From positions 4,898,001-4,962,000 of the forward strand of contig OZ242331.1 of the NCBI GenBank assembly GCA_965208275.1: a DNA stretch of 64,000 nucleotides, read 5' to 3'. This document shows, in pieces, positions 26,035-34,806 of the stretch. The stretch's first letter is position 1. Every line of letters starts with the position of its first letter. The notes below the pieces were generated by a model. The model was not told where the DNA came from. It did no database searches and saw only the letters and a list, made by a program, of their open reading frames with translations. Made by a program: the position numbers and the translations under genes. Source of the DNA: Bin5 sp022827195. Lineage in GTDB: Bacteria; Chloroflexota; Anaerolineae; Caldilineales; Caldilineaceae.

Positions 26035-28242
26035 TCACTCTTGCTGTCCGTTTTCCTGCAAAAGCAAACGTGCGAGGAGCAGTTCCGGCTCCCAGACGTC
26101 TATTTCGACAGTGGGTACCAGCGTTTCGGTATCGTAGACAATGAGTTTGAGTTCATAATCGCCGGGCGGGAGATCCGCCGGCAGGTCAAGGTGGAACAGC
26201 GTGTCGACCGGCTCATCCGCAAGCCATTCGTGAGTGCGGGCAAATGTCGAATTTCCCAGGACATGGTCGGCCTGGTAGGAAGCTTGGCCGCCGGTGCTCT
26301 GCAGACGCAGGGATATGGCGAAATCGGTCTCCAAGCCGGATTCGGTTTGCCATTGCAGGGCTACCCAAAAGGAGCCGCCGCCTTCCACGCTGAATGGCTG
26401 TTGCGATGCAAACTGCTGCTCCCCCTGCCCCAATGCGAGTCCCAGAAGATTGATGCCGCCGTCGTAGCGGACAGCCCGCGGTTCCAGCTGTCCGTAAAAG
26501 GTCCAGGGGCGGTCCAGGGCGATGTCGGTATATGTGTGGACCTGAAAGTTGGGGAACGCTTCACTGTTCTGATATCGTCCAAACTTATCGAGAAGCGTGA
26601 CAAGATTGCTGTCCCCCTGGCTGGACCATTGGAGGCCGTCGTTCCAATCCAGGACTTTCACCGTGGAGAGGTCTTCGATGGTCGCGAGCGTAGACTGGAC
26701 CTCTTGCGGCAGGTCGGGTCGGATGGCGCGAACGACGTAGGCGGGCGCAGTGCCGTGGTACAGGTATTCGAAGCCGTAGTGCTCATCGAAGCGGTAGGGG
26801 AGAAGGTAGGCGACTCCCGGTGCGGTCGGTTGCGCGCTCAGAATGCGGGCGGCATCGGCCCATTCTCCCTGATAGGTCAGATAGAAGGAGGGCGTAACGG
26901 CCCACTCGCGGAAGTAGGTTTGATAGGTGCGTAGCCCCCGCAGCACAATGAGCCCCGCGACAAGAATGGCCAAGGCGACAGCGGCCTGGAACTCGATTTT
27001 GCGGCGTGCCTGCCCACTGTCCGCAAATCCCCCAACACCTCCGTTCTGCGAATTCGCTGCAGTAACCGGCCAAAGCCGCGTCTTGAGAAGCTCGTAGGCC
27101 TCCCACAAGCCGACGCCGATGAGGAGGTAGACGGCTGGCGCTGCACCGATCATGCGCAGAGTGTTGGGTCCCAGGTCGGCGTCCAGAGAAAGAATTGCCG
27201 GCACAAGCAGGACTACCAGCCAGAGCAGCAGCAGACGGTAAGCGGGACGTCGCTGCCAGTGCCGCACTGCCATCCCCACTCCAATCCAGAAGGCGAGGGC
27301 TTCCCAAGGGTTTAGCAGCGGCAGGGCGGCGAAGTTGTACCGCTCGCGACGGTCGCCGTGGAATCCGAAGGCCAGCAGGTGCTCCCACGCGTTGCGTAGA
27401 AGCCCGCCCCAAAGTGTCCCCTCTCCTTCACGGAGGAGCCAGACCTCTCTGCTCCGAATGAAAAAATGTTCAGGGTTGATTGCAAAGTAGATGAGAATCG
27501 GCGCGGCCATCAGGGAAGTCACACCGACAAAAATGGCAGCCCGGGGCAGTTCGGCGCGCAAAACTTTTTTCGTTCCTGAATGGAGCGGAAATAGAAAACT
27601 CAGGCCGAAGAGAAAAAAGAGGAAGGGCGTGAAGCGGGACGGGATATAGGTATAAGGGAGCAGTCCGGCGAAAAGGCCGGCCAATGCTATCCGCCGCCAG
27701 CTTCGCTTCACTGCAGGTTCTGACCAGCCCCACCATAGCAGCGCGAAACAGAGGGTGAGAATGAGCGGCAGATAATTGGCGCGCAACGAGGCGCGCCCAA
27801 TGATCGTCTGGCCGAGGGATACGGCGAGCGCGCCCGCCCCAACACCACCGATGAAGAGGCCGCGCCAAGGCGTGGGCCGGCCGCTCGAGTCGCGACCGAA
27901 AAATAGTCGGCCCAACCAAAAAACGGCAAAGACCGTTGCCGCGCTTGCCAGCGCTGTCGGCAAACGAAATGCCAGTATCGAACGCCCCCACACCGAGGTG
28001 GTCAGCGCTATCGTGTAGACGCCCATCCACTCGCGGCCACTGGCCGCTTCCGGAAAGAAGACCGCGTGTTCGCCCTGCAAAACTTGCAGAGCATACACGC
28101 CGTCCGGTCCCTCATCGCTTTGAATCCCCTGAGGTAGTTCGGTTATTCGGTAAAGGCGCAGACTCAGTATGCCAATCGCCAAAATGAGCAGAATCCCACC
28201 CGCCACCACCCGGGGGAGGAGGCGTTCCCAGTTTTCTGACAT
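26035..28242 (-). CDS. GT39/PMT-type glycosyltransferase, array copy 3
   Basis: This is a 735-residue copy from ATG 28242, chosen because the first helix then starts near residue 11 as in copy 6; an in-frame GTG 24 codons upstream is possible. The catalytic loop reads GIQSDEGPDGVYAL, so D43-E44 are kept but the usual HG after DEG is replaced by PDG, a change seen only in this copy. It also has a SGREWM segment where others have GREGL, shared with copy 5. The C-terminal domain is complete and ends EIDVWEPELLLARLLL. The short remnant (28495-28880) lies upstream of it. Confidence 0.85.
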   Translation of the reverse strand: MSENWERLLPRVVAGGILLILAIGILSLRLYRITELPQGIQSDEGPDGVYALQVLQGEHAVFFPEAASGREWMGVYTIALTTSVWGRSILAFRLPTALASAATVFAVFWLGRLFFGRDSSGRPTPWRGLFIGGVGAGALAVSLGQTIIGRASLRANYLPLILTLCFALLWWGWSEPAVKRSWRRIALAGLFAGLLPYTYIPSRFTPFLFFLFGLSFLFPLHSGTKKVLRAELPRAAIFVGVTSLMAAPILIYFAINPEHFFIRSREVWLLREGEGTLWGGLLRNAWEHLLAFGFHGDRRERYNFAALPLLNPWEALAFWIGVGMAVRHWQRRPAYRLLLLWLVVLLVPAILSLDADLGPNTLRMIGAAPAVYLLIGVGLWEAYELLKTRLWPVTAANSQNGGVGGFADSGQARRKIEFQAAVALAILVAGLIVLRGLRTYQTYFREWAVTPSFYLTYQGEWADAARILSAQPTAPGVAYLLPYRFDEHYGFEYLYHGTAPAYVVRAIRPDLPQEVQSTLATIEDLSTVKVLDWNDGLQWSSQGDSNLVTLLDKFGRYQNSEAFPNFQVHTYTDIALDRPWTFYGQLEPRAVRYDGGINLLGLALGQGEQQFASQQPFSVEGGGSFWVALQWQTESGLETDFAISLRLQSTGGQASYQADHVLGNSTFARTHEWLADEPVDTLFHLDLPADLPPGDYELKLIVYDTETLVPTVEIDVWEPELLLARLLLQENGQQE

Positions 28243-28494
28243 GCGAAATCGCTCTTGGTATGGGCTGCCAGGCAAGAGCCTCTTGGGAAGGGAGGCGTCC
28301 CCTGCGTACCTCACCGGTCCGGTCTGGTCAAGACTTTTCGTCCAACGCTTCCTAACGTTGAGGCGTATTTCGAGACCCGATCGTTAAGTATAGAGATTAC
28401 GGCAGCAGAATCCAACTGCCCCGTGACACCGATACTTTTCGCAGCACCGCATTCTTGGCAGTGCGCGCATCCTCCTCACAAGCTGTCGTCCACG

Positions 28495-28880
28495 CTCGGG
28501 CGCCTCGCCTTGATAGAGGTATTCGAAAGTGTAGCTATTGAAATCCTCCCACAGGTCCGCCAAACGATGGCCGTCAGGAACCAGGTAGACAGAACCCTAG
28601 TCCGGCGGATGCTCGTGCAACTCTCTGATCGGTTCCAGCCACTCAGCCTTGTAAATCCAGTGGACTTCCGGCGCGACCGCCCACTTCTGGAAATAGGTCT
28701 GATAGGTAAGCACAACCTGCACAACAGTCATGGCGCCGACCTGAATTGCCGGCGCTATGGCAGATTTAGCCCAATTCTGGCGGAGAATCGGTCCTGTCGG
28801 GAAGCGGTAGGTTTCCTACACACTGACGCCTGCGAGCAGATAGGCTGTCCGTAGAAGGGGGGAATCCGCCACTACGTCCG
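28495..28880 (-). pseudogene. GT39 paralogue remnant, middle portion only
   Basis: The minus strand reads RTAYLLAGVSV, TAG, ETYRFPTGP, then LTYQTYFQKWAVAPEVHW, a second TAG, and GSVYLVPDGHRLADL followed by YTFEYLYQGEAPE. This aligns with the region of the intact copies from the AxYLLxGVxxWE helix to the YLYQGxAP loop. Stops are at 28816-28818 (where intact copies have Trp, so TGG to TAG) and 28597-28599, both in one frame. The catalytic N-terminus and the beta-rich C-terminus are absent. It sits between copies 3 and 4, and nothing else is coded in 28400-28950. Confidence 0.85.
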
Positions 28881-28959
28881 GCTGGGACTCCAGTCTCCAT
28901 GCCGTCCGCCCTGGATGGGCCGAATGGCTAAAGTGTCTTTCGCCGCTTGGGGTAGGCAC

Positions 28960-31266
28960 TCACTGGCGGCGACCGAAACGCAGCCGCGCCACGATATGCT
29001 CCGGCTCCCAGACGTCAATCTCAACGGTTGGAGTCAGTGTTTCGGCATCGTACACGATCAGGCGTAGTTCATAGTCGCCCGGCTCGAGGTCGGCCGGAAA
29101 GTTGAGGTGGTAGAGCGTATCAACTGCCCTATTTGACTTCCAGTATTTCGTTCGCGCGAGGTTGGAATCCCCCAGTACAACATCCCTCTGGTAGGAAATG
29201 GCGCCTTCCGGACTGACCAGGCGAAGGGAGATTGCAAAATCGGCATCCAGGCCGCGACTTGCCCGCCACTGCAGCGCGGTCCACAGCGACCTGTCCTGGC
29301 CCAAATCGAGTGGGTTCCGCGAAGGCAGTTGGTCGCTGCCGCGTCCGATGGCGAGGCCCAGGAGTTCGATACCGCCGTCGTAGCGAACGGCTCTCGGTTC
29401 CAGGTATTTGTAGAATGTCCAAGGGCTCTCCAGGTCGACGTCGGAATAAGTATGTATTTGAAGATTGGGGAACTCTTCGCGGCCGCGATAGCGTGCGTAT
29501 TTGTCGAGAAGCGTAAGAACATGCTGATCGCTCTCCCTCGTCCAGACCAGATCGTCCCTCCAGTCCACGACCCTTAGGGTCGCAACGTTGCCTATTCTGG
29601 TAAGTGTCGACCGTACCTGGCGGGCAAGGTCGGGGGAACCGGTAAAGATCAGGCGGGCCGGCGCTGTACCTTGATAGAGATATGTGAAGCTGTTGTGTTC
29701 ATCTATCCTGTAGGGGATCAGATAGGCAGTGTCTGCAACAGCAGGCTGCGCGTTGAGTACGCGCGTCAGGTCTACCCATTCGGTCTCATAGGCTTCATAG
29801 AGTTCGGGCGCGGCGGCCCATTCTCTGAAATAGGTCTGGTAGGTACGGCCGCCCTGTACCAGGATCAAACAAACAACAGCCGCGGTCACGGCGACGGCTG
29901 ACCGTGATTCTTTCTGCTGGAATAGCAACTGCATGGTCGACCGGTCAGCCAGCCACTGCAACTGCCGATAGCGCGCGTGGAAGATCTTCCCGCAGCGAAT
30001 CCACACGAAGGTGAGGGTTTCCCAGACGCCTGCGGCCGTGATCAGATAGATGGCCGGGGCCGCGCCGATCATGCGTAATGTGTTGGGCACGAACCCTCCA
30101 GCCAGGAACGCCGGCAGGAGCAGCAGAACCAGCCAGAAAATGAGTAGGCGATAGGCCGGCCGCCGCCAGCGCCATAACGCCGTCCCGACACCGATCCAGA
30201 AAAAAGACGCTTCCCACAGCTCCAGCAAGGGTCGACCGGAGAGGTTGTAGCGCCAGATAGGGTCTCCGCGAAAGCCGAAGACGAGGAGGTGCGTCCACAC
30301 GTTGCGAAGAAGGGCGCCGAGGGGATCTCCCTGGCTCTGCATTAGGCCGAAGACCCAGAGATGACTGCTGCGCCCGGTGAACTGTTCGGGATTCAGAGCA
30401 AAGTAGACAGCGATAGGCGCAGCGACGAGCGCGGCGACGGCAGCGAAAACTCCCGCCCATGCCAAATCTGTTCGCGAGGGAAGAAGGTGGGAGGCTCGCC
30501 CGCTCTGTTCATCCTTGGGCGGGTCGGGAACAGGCTGTCGACTTCCTGAGAAGAGATTCTTCCAGCTGTTCGCGTCCAAGGGGAGGAGACAGCTTAGCCC
30601 GAAGAGCAGGAAGAGTAGCGGAGTAAAGCGGGCCGCAATATAGGTGTAGGGCAGGAGTCCGGCGCATACACCTGCCAGCACCACGCGCGTCCAACTGCGT
30701 CGACTCCATCCCCACCAGAGGAGGGCGAGGCATAGCGTCAGCAGCAAGGGCAGGTAGTTTCCTCTCAAGGCGGTGCGCCCGATCACTGTGTGGCCGAGCG
30801 AGGTTGCGAACAGAGCGGCTCCGACACCGCAAACAAAGAGGCCGCGCCAGGGAACGGGTTTTCCGTCCTCGTCCGTTTTGAACAGCAGCCATCCCAGCCA
30901 GAAGACAGCCAAAACCGCGGCCGCGCTGGCAAGAGCCGTGGGTAAACGAATGGCCAGAATTGTGCGGCCCAACAACGATGTGGTGAAGGCAATTGCATAA
31001 ACGACCAGGCCTTCACGCCCAAAGTTCGCCGGGAAGAAGACAGCGTGGTTTCCTCGAACGACATTGAGCGCGTCAACACCGTGCGTTCCTTCATCGTAAT
31101 GGATGCCCGGCGGCAGTTCGCTCAGTCGATAGAGGCGCAGCGCGGCGACAGCCAGCATCAGAGCCAGTAGGATTGTGACTGCGCCAAGTGTCAGGGGGAG
31201 GCTGACGCCGTTTCGAGCCTCGGTGGCTGAGGATGGTCGCTGCGCGGTCCCCGTCGGATGGGACAT
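28960..31266 (-). CDS. GT39/PMT-type glycosyltransferase, array copy 4
   Basis: This is a 768-residue copy. A polar N-terminus of 24 residues precedes the first helix, and the loop GIHYDEGTHGVDALNVV carries D58-E59. An insert rich in Pro, Ser and charged residues (about residues 236-270) lies on the cytoplasmic side between helices. The C-terminal domain ends EIDVWEPEHIVARLRFG. Of the DVWEPE-type copies it is the closest by eye to the 28.5-kb remnant (TYQTYFxxWAxAPE, then AYLIPY). The ATG at 31266 lacks a strong ribosome site. It is preceded, 108 bases away, by the mosaic pseudogene. Confidence 0.86.
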   Translation of the reverse strand: MSHPTGTAQRPSSATEARNGVSLPLTLGAVTILLALMLAVAALRLYRLSELPPGIHYDEGTHGVDALNVVRGNHAVFFPANFGREGLVVYAIAFTTSLLGRTILAIRLPTALASAAAVLAVFWLGWLLFKTDEDGKPVPWRGLFVCGVGAALFATSLGHTVIGRTALRGNYLPLLLTLCLALLWWGWSRRSWTRVVLAGVCAGLLPYTYIAARFTPLLFLLFGLSCLLPLDANSWKNLFSGSRQPVPDPPKDEQSGRASHLLPSRTDLAWAGVFAAVAALVAAPIAVYFALNPEQFTGRSSHLWVFGLMQSQGDPLGALLRNVWTHLLVFGFRGDPIWRYNLSGRPLLELWEASFFWIGVGTALWRWRRPAYRLLIFWLVLLLLPAFLAGGFVPNTLRMIGAAPAIYLITAAGVWETLTFVWIRCGKIFHARYRQLQWLADRSTMQLLFQQKESRSAVAVTAAVVCLILVQGGRTYQTYFREWAAAPELYEAYETEWVDLTRVLNAQPAVADTAYLIPYRIDEHNSFTYLYQGTAPARLIFTGSPDLARQVRSTLTRIGNVATLRVVDWRDDLVWTRESDQHVLTLLDKYARYRGREEFPNLQIHTYSDVDLESPWTFYKYLEPRAVRYDGGIELLGLAIGRGSDQLPSRNPLDLGQDRSLWTALQWRASRGLDADFAISLRLVSPEGAISYQRDVVLGDSNLARTKYWKSNRAVDTLYHLNFPADLEPGDYELRLIVYDAETLTPTVEIDVWEPEHIVARLRFGRRQ

Positions 31267-31374
31267 GATTCTCTGTGTTCCAGGCGTTTTTTCAGGAGGG
31301 CGCCGGTCGTGTTGGAGCGCGCGAAAACCGTATCAGCCCGGGCAGTTTGGCTCTATCGGCAAAAGGTCAAACAT

Positions 31375-32563
31375 TCACCGGATTTCGGCGAGGCTGAACC
31401 GGACCGGAACAACCTCAGGTTCCCAGCCTTCGCTTTCGACAGTCGGAATGAGCATTGCAATGTCGTAGACAATCTGCCGCAGCTCGCGTTCGTCGCCATG
31501 GAGGCTGTTCGGAAAGTCCAGGCGATACAGCCTGCCGACGATCTTGGCAGGCCACCAATATATCGTGCGCGCAACACGCGCGTTCCTTGGTACGGCGCCT
31601 CTCTGGAAATCGTAGCCCTCTCACCGTCTAGAGTCGAAGTGAAATTGTAAATTCGGTAGCTCTTTCGCGCACTGTCCCCCACTGCAGGGCTACCAAGAGC
31701 CGGCGAGCATCTTCCAGCCTGAGTAGCTGATTCGAAAGTATCTGCTGCGCGACTTAGCTATGGGCGAGGCCGCTAAGTTCGGCCCCGAGAAGGGTGACGC
31801 CGGCAACCAGTTGTCCGCACAGTGAGATGGTTATCCCGTTCTCATCCTCTCCAAAGAACGCCTTCCCGAGCCAGAAAACAGTAAAGAACGCGCCGGCGGC
31901 GGCCGCAACAGATGGCCGCCGGATGGCCGGAACGCCTCGCCCCAGCAAAGTCGTTGACAGGGCATCGGCATAGGCGCTCAGTCCTTCGAGACCAACGCTG
32001 TAGCCGCGCCATGGGGCAGGCTGCCCTGTTCTCTCGTTTCTACCAAGGAGCAACTGCCCCAGCCATTAAACGACGAAGACTGTGCCGGCGCTTGCAAGGG
32101 CCCCGGGCAGGTGCAGTGCCAGTTTCTTCCGCCCCCAAAGGGCAGTAGACAAGGCAGCCGCACAGACAAACACCCCTTCGCGCGGCGTATATGCAGGGAA
32201 AACAATAGCGTGCTCTCCATCTAACACCCGCAGCGAATCTACGCCATGGATGCCGCTATCAGAAATTAGCCCCAGGGGGACTTCGTAGAGTCGAAAGAGG
32301 CGTCGCGATATGACGAACAGCGCCAGAGCGAGCAGGACCACAGCTGGCGCCAGGGCGAGTCGGCGGCGTTCTGTTTCTTCTGAACTGGCGCCAGCACTTT
32401 GGACCTTCGAATAGGGCGATTCAGACAAGCGTACGCGCTGCCGAGCAAAGGGGCCTCTGCTGCGTAACAGGATGGATACGTGTTTCCAACGAGCAAAATG
32501 AACGGGCACCTGAAATATCGCTGAAAGGCAGTCTTTGCGACCCGAAGATGCTTCTACAGTCAT
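31375..32563 (-). pseudogene. Mosaic GT39 pseudogene
   Basis: Reading 5' to 3' on the minus strand: an N-terminus with a DSG in place of DEG (GLISDSGIHGVDSLRVL), a helix ending GTVFVV, then in-frame TAA (32066-32068), WLGQLLLGRNERTGQ, then a second copy of the same region (GLEGLSAYADALSTTLLGR to FFTVFWLGKAFFGEDENG), TAA at 31754, a piece of the C-terminal domain (LLVALQWG to FTISLRL), TAG at 31628-31630, a frameshift, and the final RLYRLDFPNSLHGDEREL to RFSLAEIR. The helix-2/3 region thus appears twice and the whole catalytic middle is gone. The ATG overlaps the stop of copy 5 (ATGA). A recombined, dead copy. Confidence 0.85.
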
Positions 32564-34806
32564 CGTGCGTCTGCCAGATGCAGGCGCGCCAAACCAATTT
32601 CCGTATTCCAGACATCTAGCTGGGCGGTCGGTTTTTTCGTCTGGGAGTCGTAAATAACCAGTCTCAATTCGTATTCACCGGGCGGGAGGTCAGCCGGGAA
32701 TTCAAGACGGAAGAGATTGTCGACCGGCTGGTCCGCCTTCCACTGGCTTGTATGCGCTCCGTGTAAGTCCATCAGGGGAGCATCATCCTGATAGACCCTT
32801 CTGCCCTCAGCGTCGTGGAGACGCAGTGACATGACAAAATTGCTTACCAACCCCGGCGCGGTTTTGACCTGAAGAACAACCCACGGGGACCGTTCCGTTT
32901 CCAGATCGACAATGCTTTCAGTCGACATTTGCCGGTCGCTGTGGCCCAGAGCGAACCCCAGCAGGGCTATACCGCCGTCATATTCGACAGTTCGGGGCTC
33001 CAGGAATTCATAGAATGTCCAAGGGCGGTCTAACGTAATATCGGTGTAGGTATGGACCTGGAAGGAAGTGTGACTTTCGCTGCCCATAAAGCGACCGTAT
33101 CTGTTCATGAGCGCAACAACGTATCCTTCTTCATAATGATCCCAAGGCGTGCCGGGACTCCAGTCCACAACTTTGGCGCTGGCCAGATCCTCCAAGTCCG
33201 CCATCGCCAGCTCAACTTTCTGCGGCATAGTTGGGAGGCTTGTATCAATGACATCGACTGACGCCGCGCCGCTATACAGGAATTCGAAACTGTTGTGCCC
33301 ACTGGATCCGGCTCTCTGGACTAGGTAGACCATATTCTCATTGGACGGTAGTGCGTTCAGCATCTGCGCCCATTCCGTCCACTCTACATCGTACGCCCAA
33401 TTCAGTCCGGGCGCGGATGCCCACTCTTCGAAGTAGACTCGGTAGGTGAGCGCACCTTTTCCCAGAATCAATCCGCCTACCACTGCGCCGACAGCAATGG
33501 CGGCACTGATGCCGTTCCTCTGGAAAATCGAGGCCGCGCGTACCCCTAGCGCTGGAATGCGGGGCTTGAGCAGATGGAACGCCTCCCACATGCCGACGGC
33601 AACGAGCAGAAAGATAGCCGGAAAGGCGCCGATGATGCGCACAGTATTGGGGGGTGTGGTTTCTACAGCCAGCGTTGCCGGCAGGACCAGCAGCACAAGC
33701 CAGAGAAACAACAGACGATAGGCGGGCCGTTGCCAGCGCCAGAGGGTCGCAGCAACACCCAGCCAAAAGAATAAAGATTCCCATGGACTCAGCAGCGGTT
33801 GGCCGGAAAGATTGTGCCGCAAGTTCGGATCGCCGTGAAAGCCAAAGGACAATAGATATCCCCACACGTTTTTGAGAAACAAATCCAGGGGATCCCCTTG
33901 ACCGAGGCTTGGATCGAAGATCCACAGTTGACCAGCGCGCAGAAACAGGTGGTCCTGGTGCAGGGCGAAGTAGATGACCATCGGCGCAGCTGCGAGCGCG
34001 GCTGCGCCCGCGAGGAGCCCTGCGCGCGGCAGTTCTGTTCGCAAACTGTATTTGTCATCTGAGCGAACGGTCGCCAGAAAGCTCAAACCGTAAAGTAGAA
34101 AGAGGAGGGGCGTGATGCGGCCCGGAGTGTATGTGTGCAGCAGCAGTCCGGCGCACGCGCCTGCCAGCAGAATTCGCCCGCGACTCTTTTGCCTCCACCC
34201 ATACCACAGCAAAGCCAGACTAAGAGTAAGAAGCAAGGGTACGAAATTAACTCGAAACGCGGTGCGGCCGAGAATCGTATGGCCGAGGGAGACGGCCATC
34301 AGGCCCGCTCCAACGCCGCCGATCAGCAGGCCGCGCCATGGCGTTGCCCGCCCATTTGCCTCGTCTCTTCCAAAAAGCAGTTGCCCAAGCCAGAATACGA
34401 CGAGGACTGTACCCAGGCTGGTCAGCGCTGTTGGCAGACGAACGGCCAGCATCGTCTTGCCCAGGAAACTGATGGCCAGGGCGATTGGGTAGATGCCCAG
34501 CCATTCGCGGCCATTGCTCCTTTCAGGGAAGAAAATCGCGTGCTCCCCCTGCAAGACCAGGAGAGCATCTAGTCCATTTGACCCCCCATCGTAATAGAGT
34601 CCTGGGGGGATTTCGCTGAGGCGATGGAAACGCAGCGCCGCGGCGACAAGAATCAGCGCGAGCAGGATCCCCACCGCCGTGAATCTGATGAAGGCGCGCC
34701 CATCCCCTCGTGAGCCCGGCGCGCCGGACGCAAGTGGCGTTGGAGTCGTTTCAAACACGGGCTGACTTTCGCGGATCGAAGGTTGTCGTCCAGGTCCTTC
34801 CGTCAT
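32560..34806 (-). CDS. GT39/PMT-type glycosyltransferase, array copy 5, DE motif altered to DG
   Basis: This is a 748-residue copy with a long polar N-terminus (about 38 residues). The catalytic loop reads GLYYDGGSNGLDALLVL: D73 is kept but the following Glu is Gly74 and the HG pair is NG. Everything else is intact, including the C-terminal domain ending QLDVWNTEIGLARLHL, so purifying selection may still act. Loss of Glu from the DE pair may reduce or change activity. The ATG overlaps the stop of copy 6 (ATGA at 34803-34806), and its own stop overlaps the mosaic pseudogene start, so copies 6, 5 and the mosaic were built as one translationally coupled unit. Confidence 0.85.
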   Translation of the reverse strand: MTEGPGRQPSIRESQPVFETTPTPLASGAPGSRGDGRAFIRFTAVGILLALILVAAALRFHRLSEIPPGLYYDGGSNGLDALLVLQGEHAIFFPERSNGREWLGIYPIALAISFLGKTMLAVRLPTALTSLGTVLVVFWLGQLLFGRDEANGRATPWRGLLIGGVGAGLMAVSLGHTILGRTAFRVNFVPLLLTLSLALLWYGWRQKSRGRILLAGACAGLLLHTYTPGRITPLLFLLYGLSFLATVRSDDKYSLRTELPRAGLLAGAAALAAAPMVIYFALHQDHLFLRAGQLWIFDPSLGQGDPLDLFLKNVWGYLLSFGFHGDPNLRHNLSGQPLLSPWESLFFWLGVAATLWRWQRPAYRLLFLWLVLLVLPATLAVETTPPNTVRIIGAFPAIFLLVAVGMWEAFHLLKPRIPALGVRAASIFQRNGISAAIAVGAVVGGLILGKGALTYRVYFEEWASAPGLNWAYDVEWTEWAQMLNALPSNENMVYLVQRAGSSGHNSFEFLYSGAASVDVIDTSLPTMPQKVELAMADLEDLASAKVVDWSPGTPWDHYEEGYVVALMNRYGRFMGSESHTSFQVHTYTDITLDRPWTFYEFLEPRTVEYDGGIALLGFALGHSDRQMSTESIVDLETERSPWVVLQVKTAPGLVSNFVMSLRLHDAEGRRVYQDDAPLMDLHGAHTSQWKADQPVDNLFRLEFPADLPPGEYELRLVIYDSQTKKPTAQLDVWNTEIGLARLHLADAR

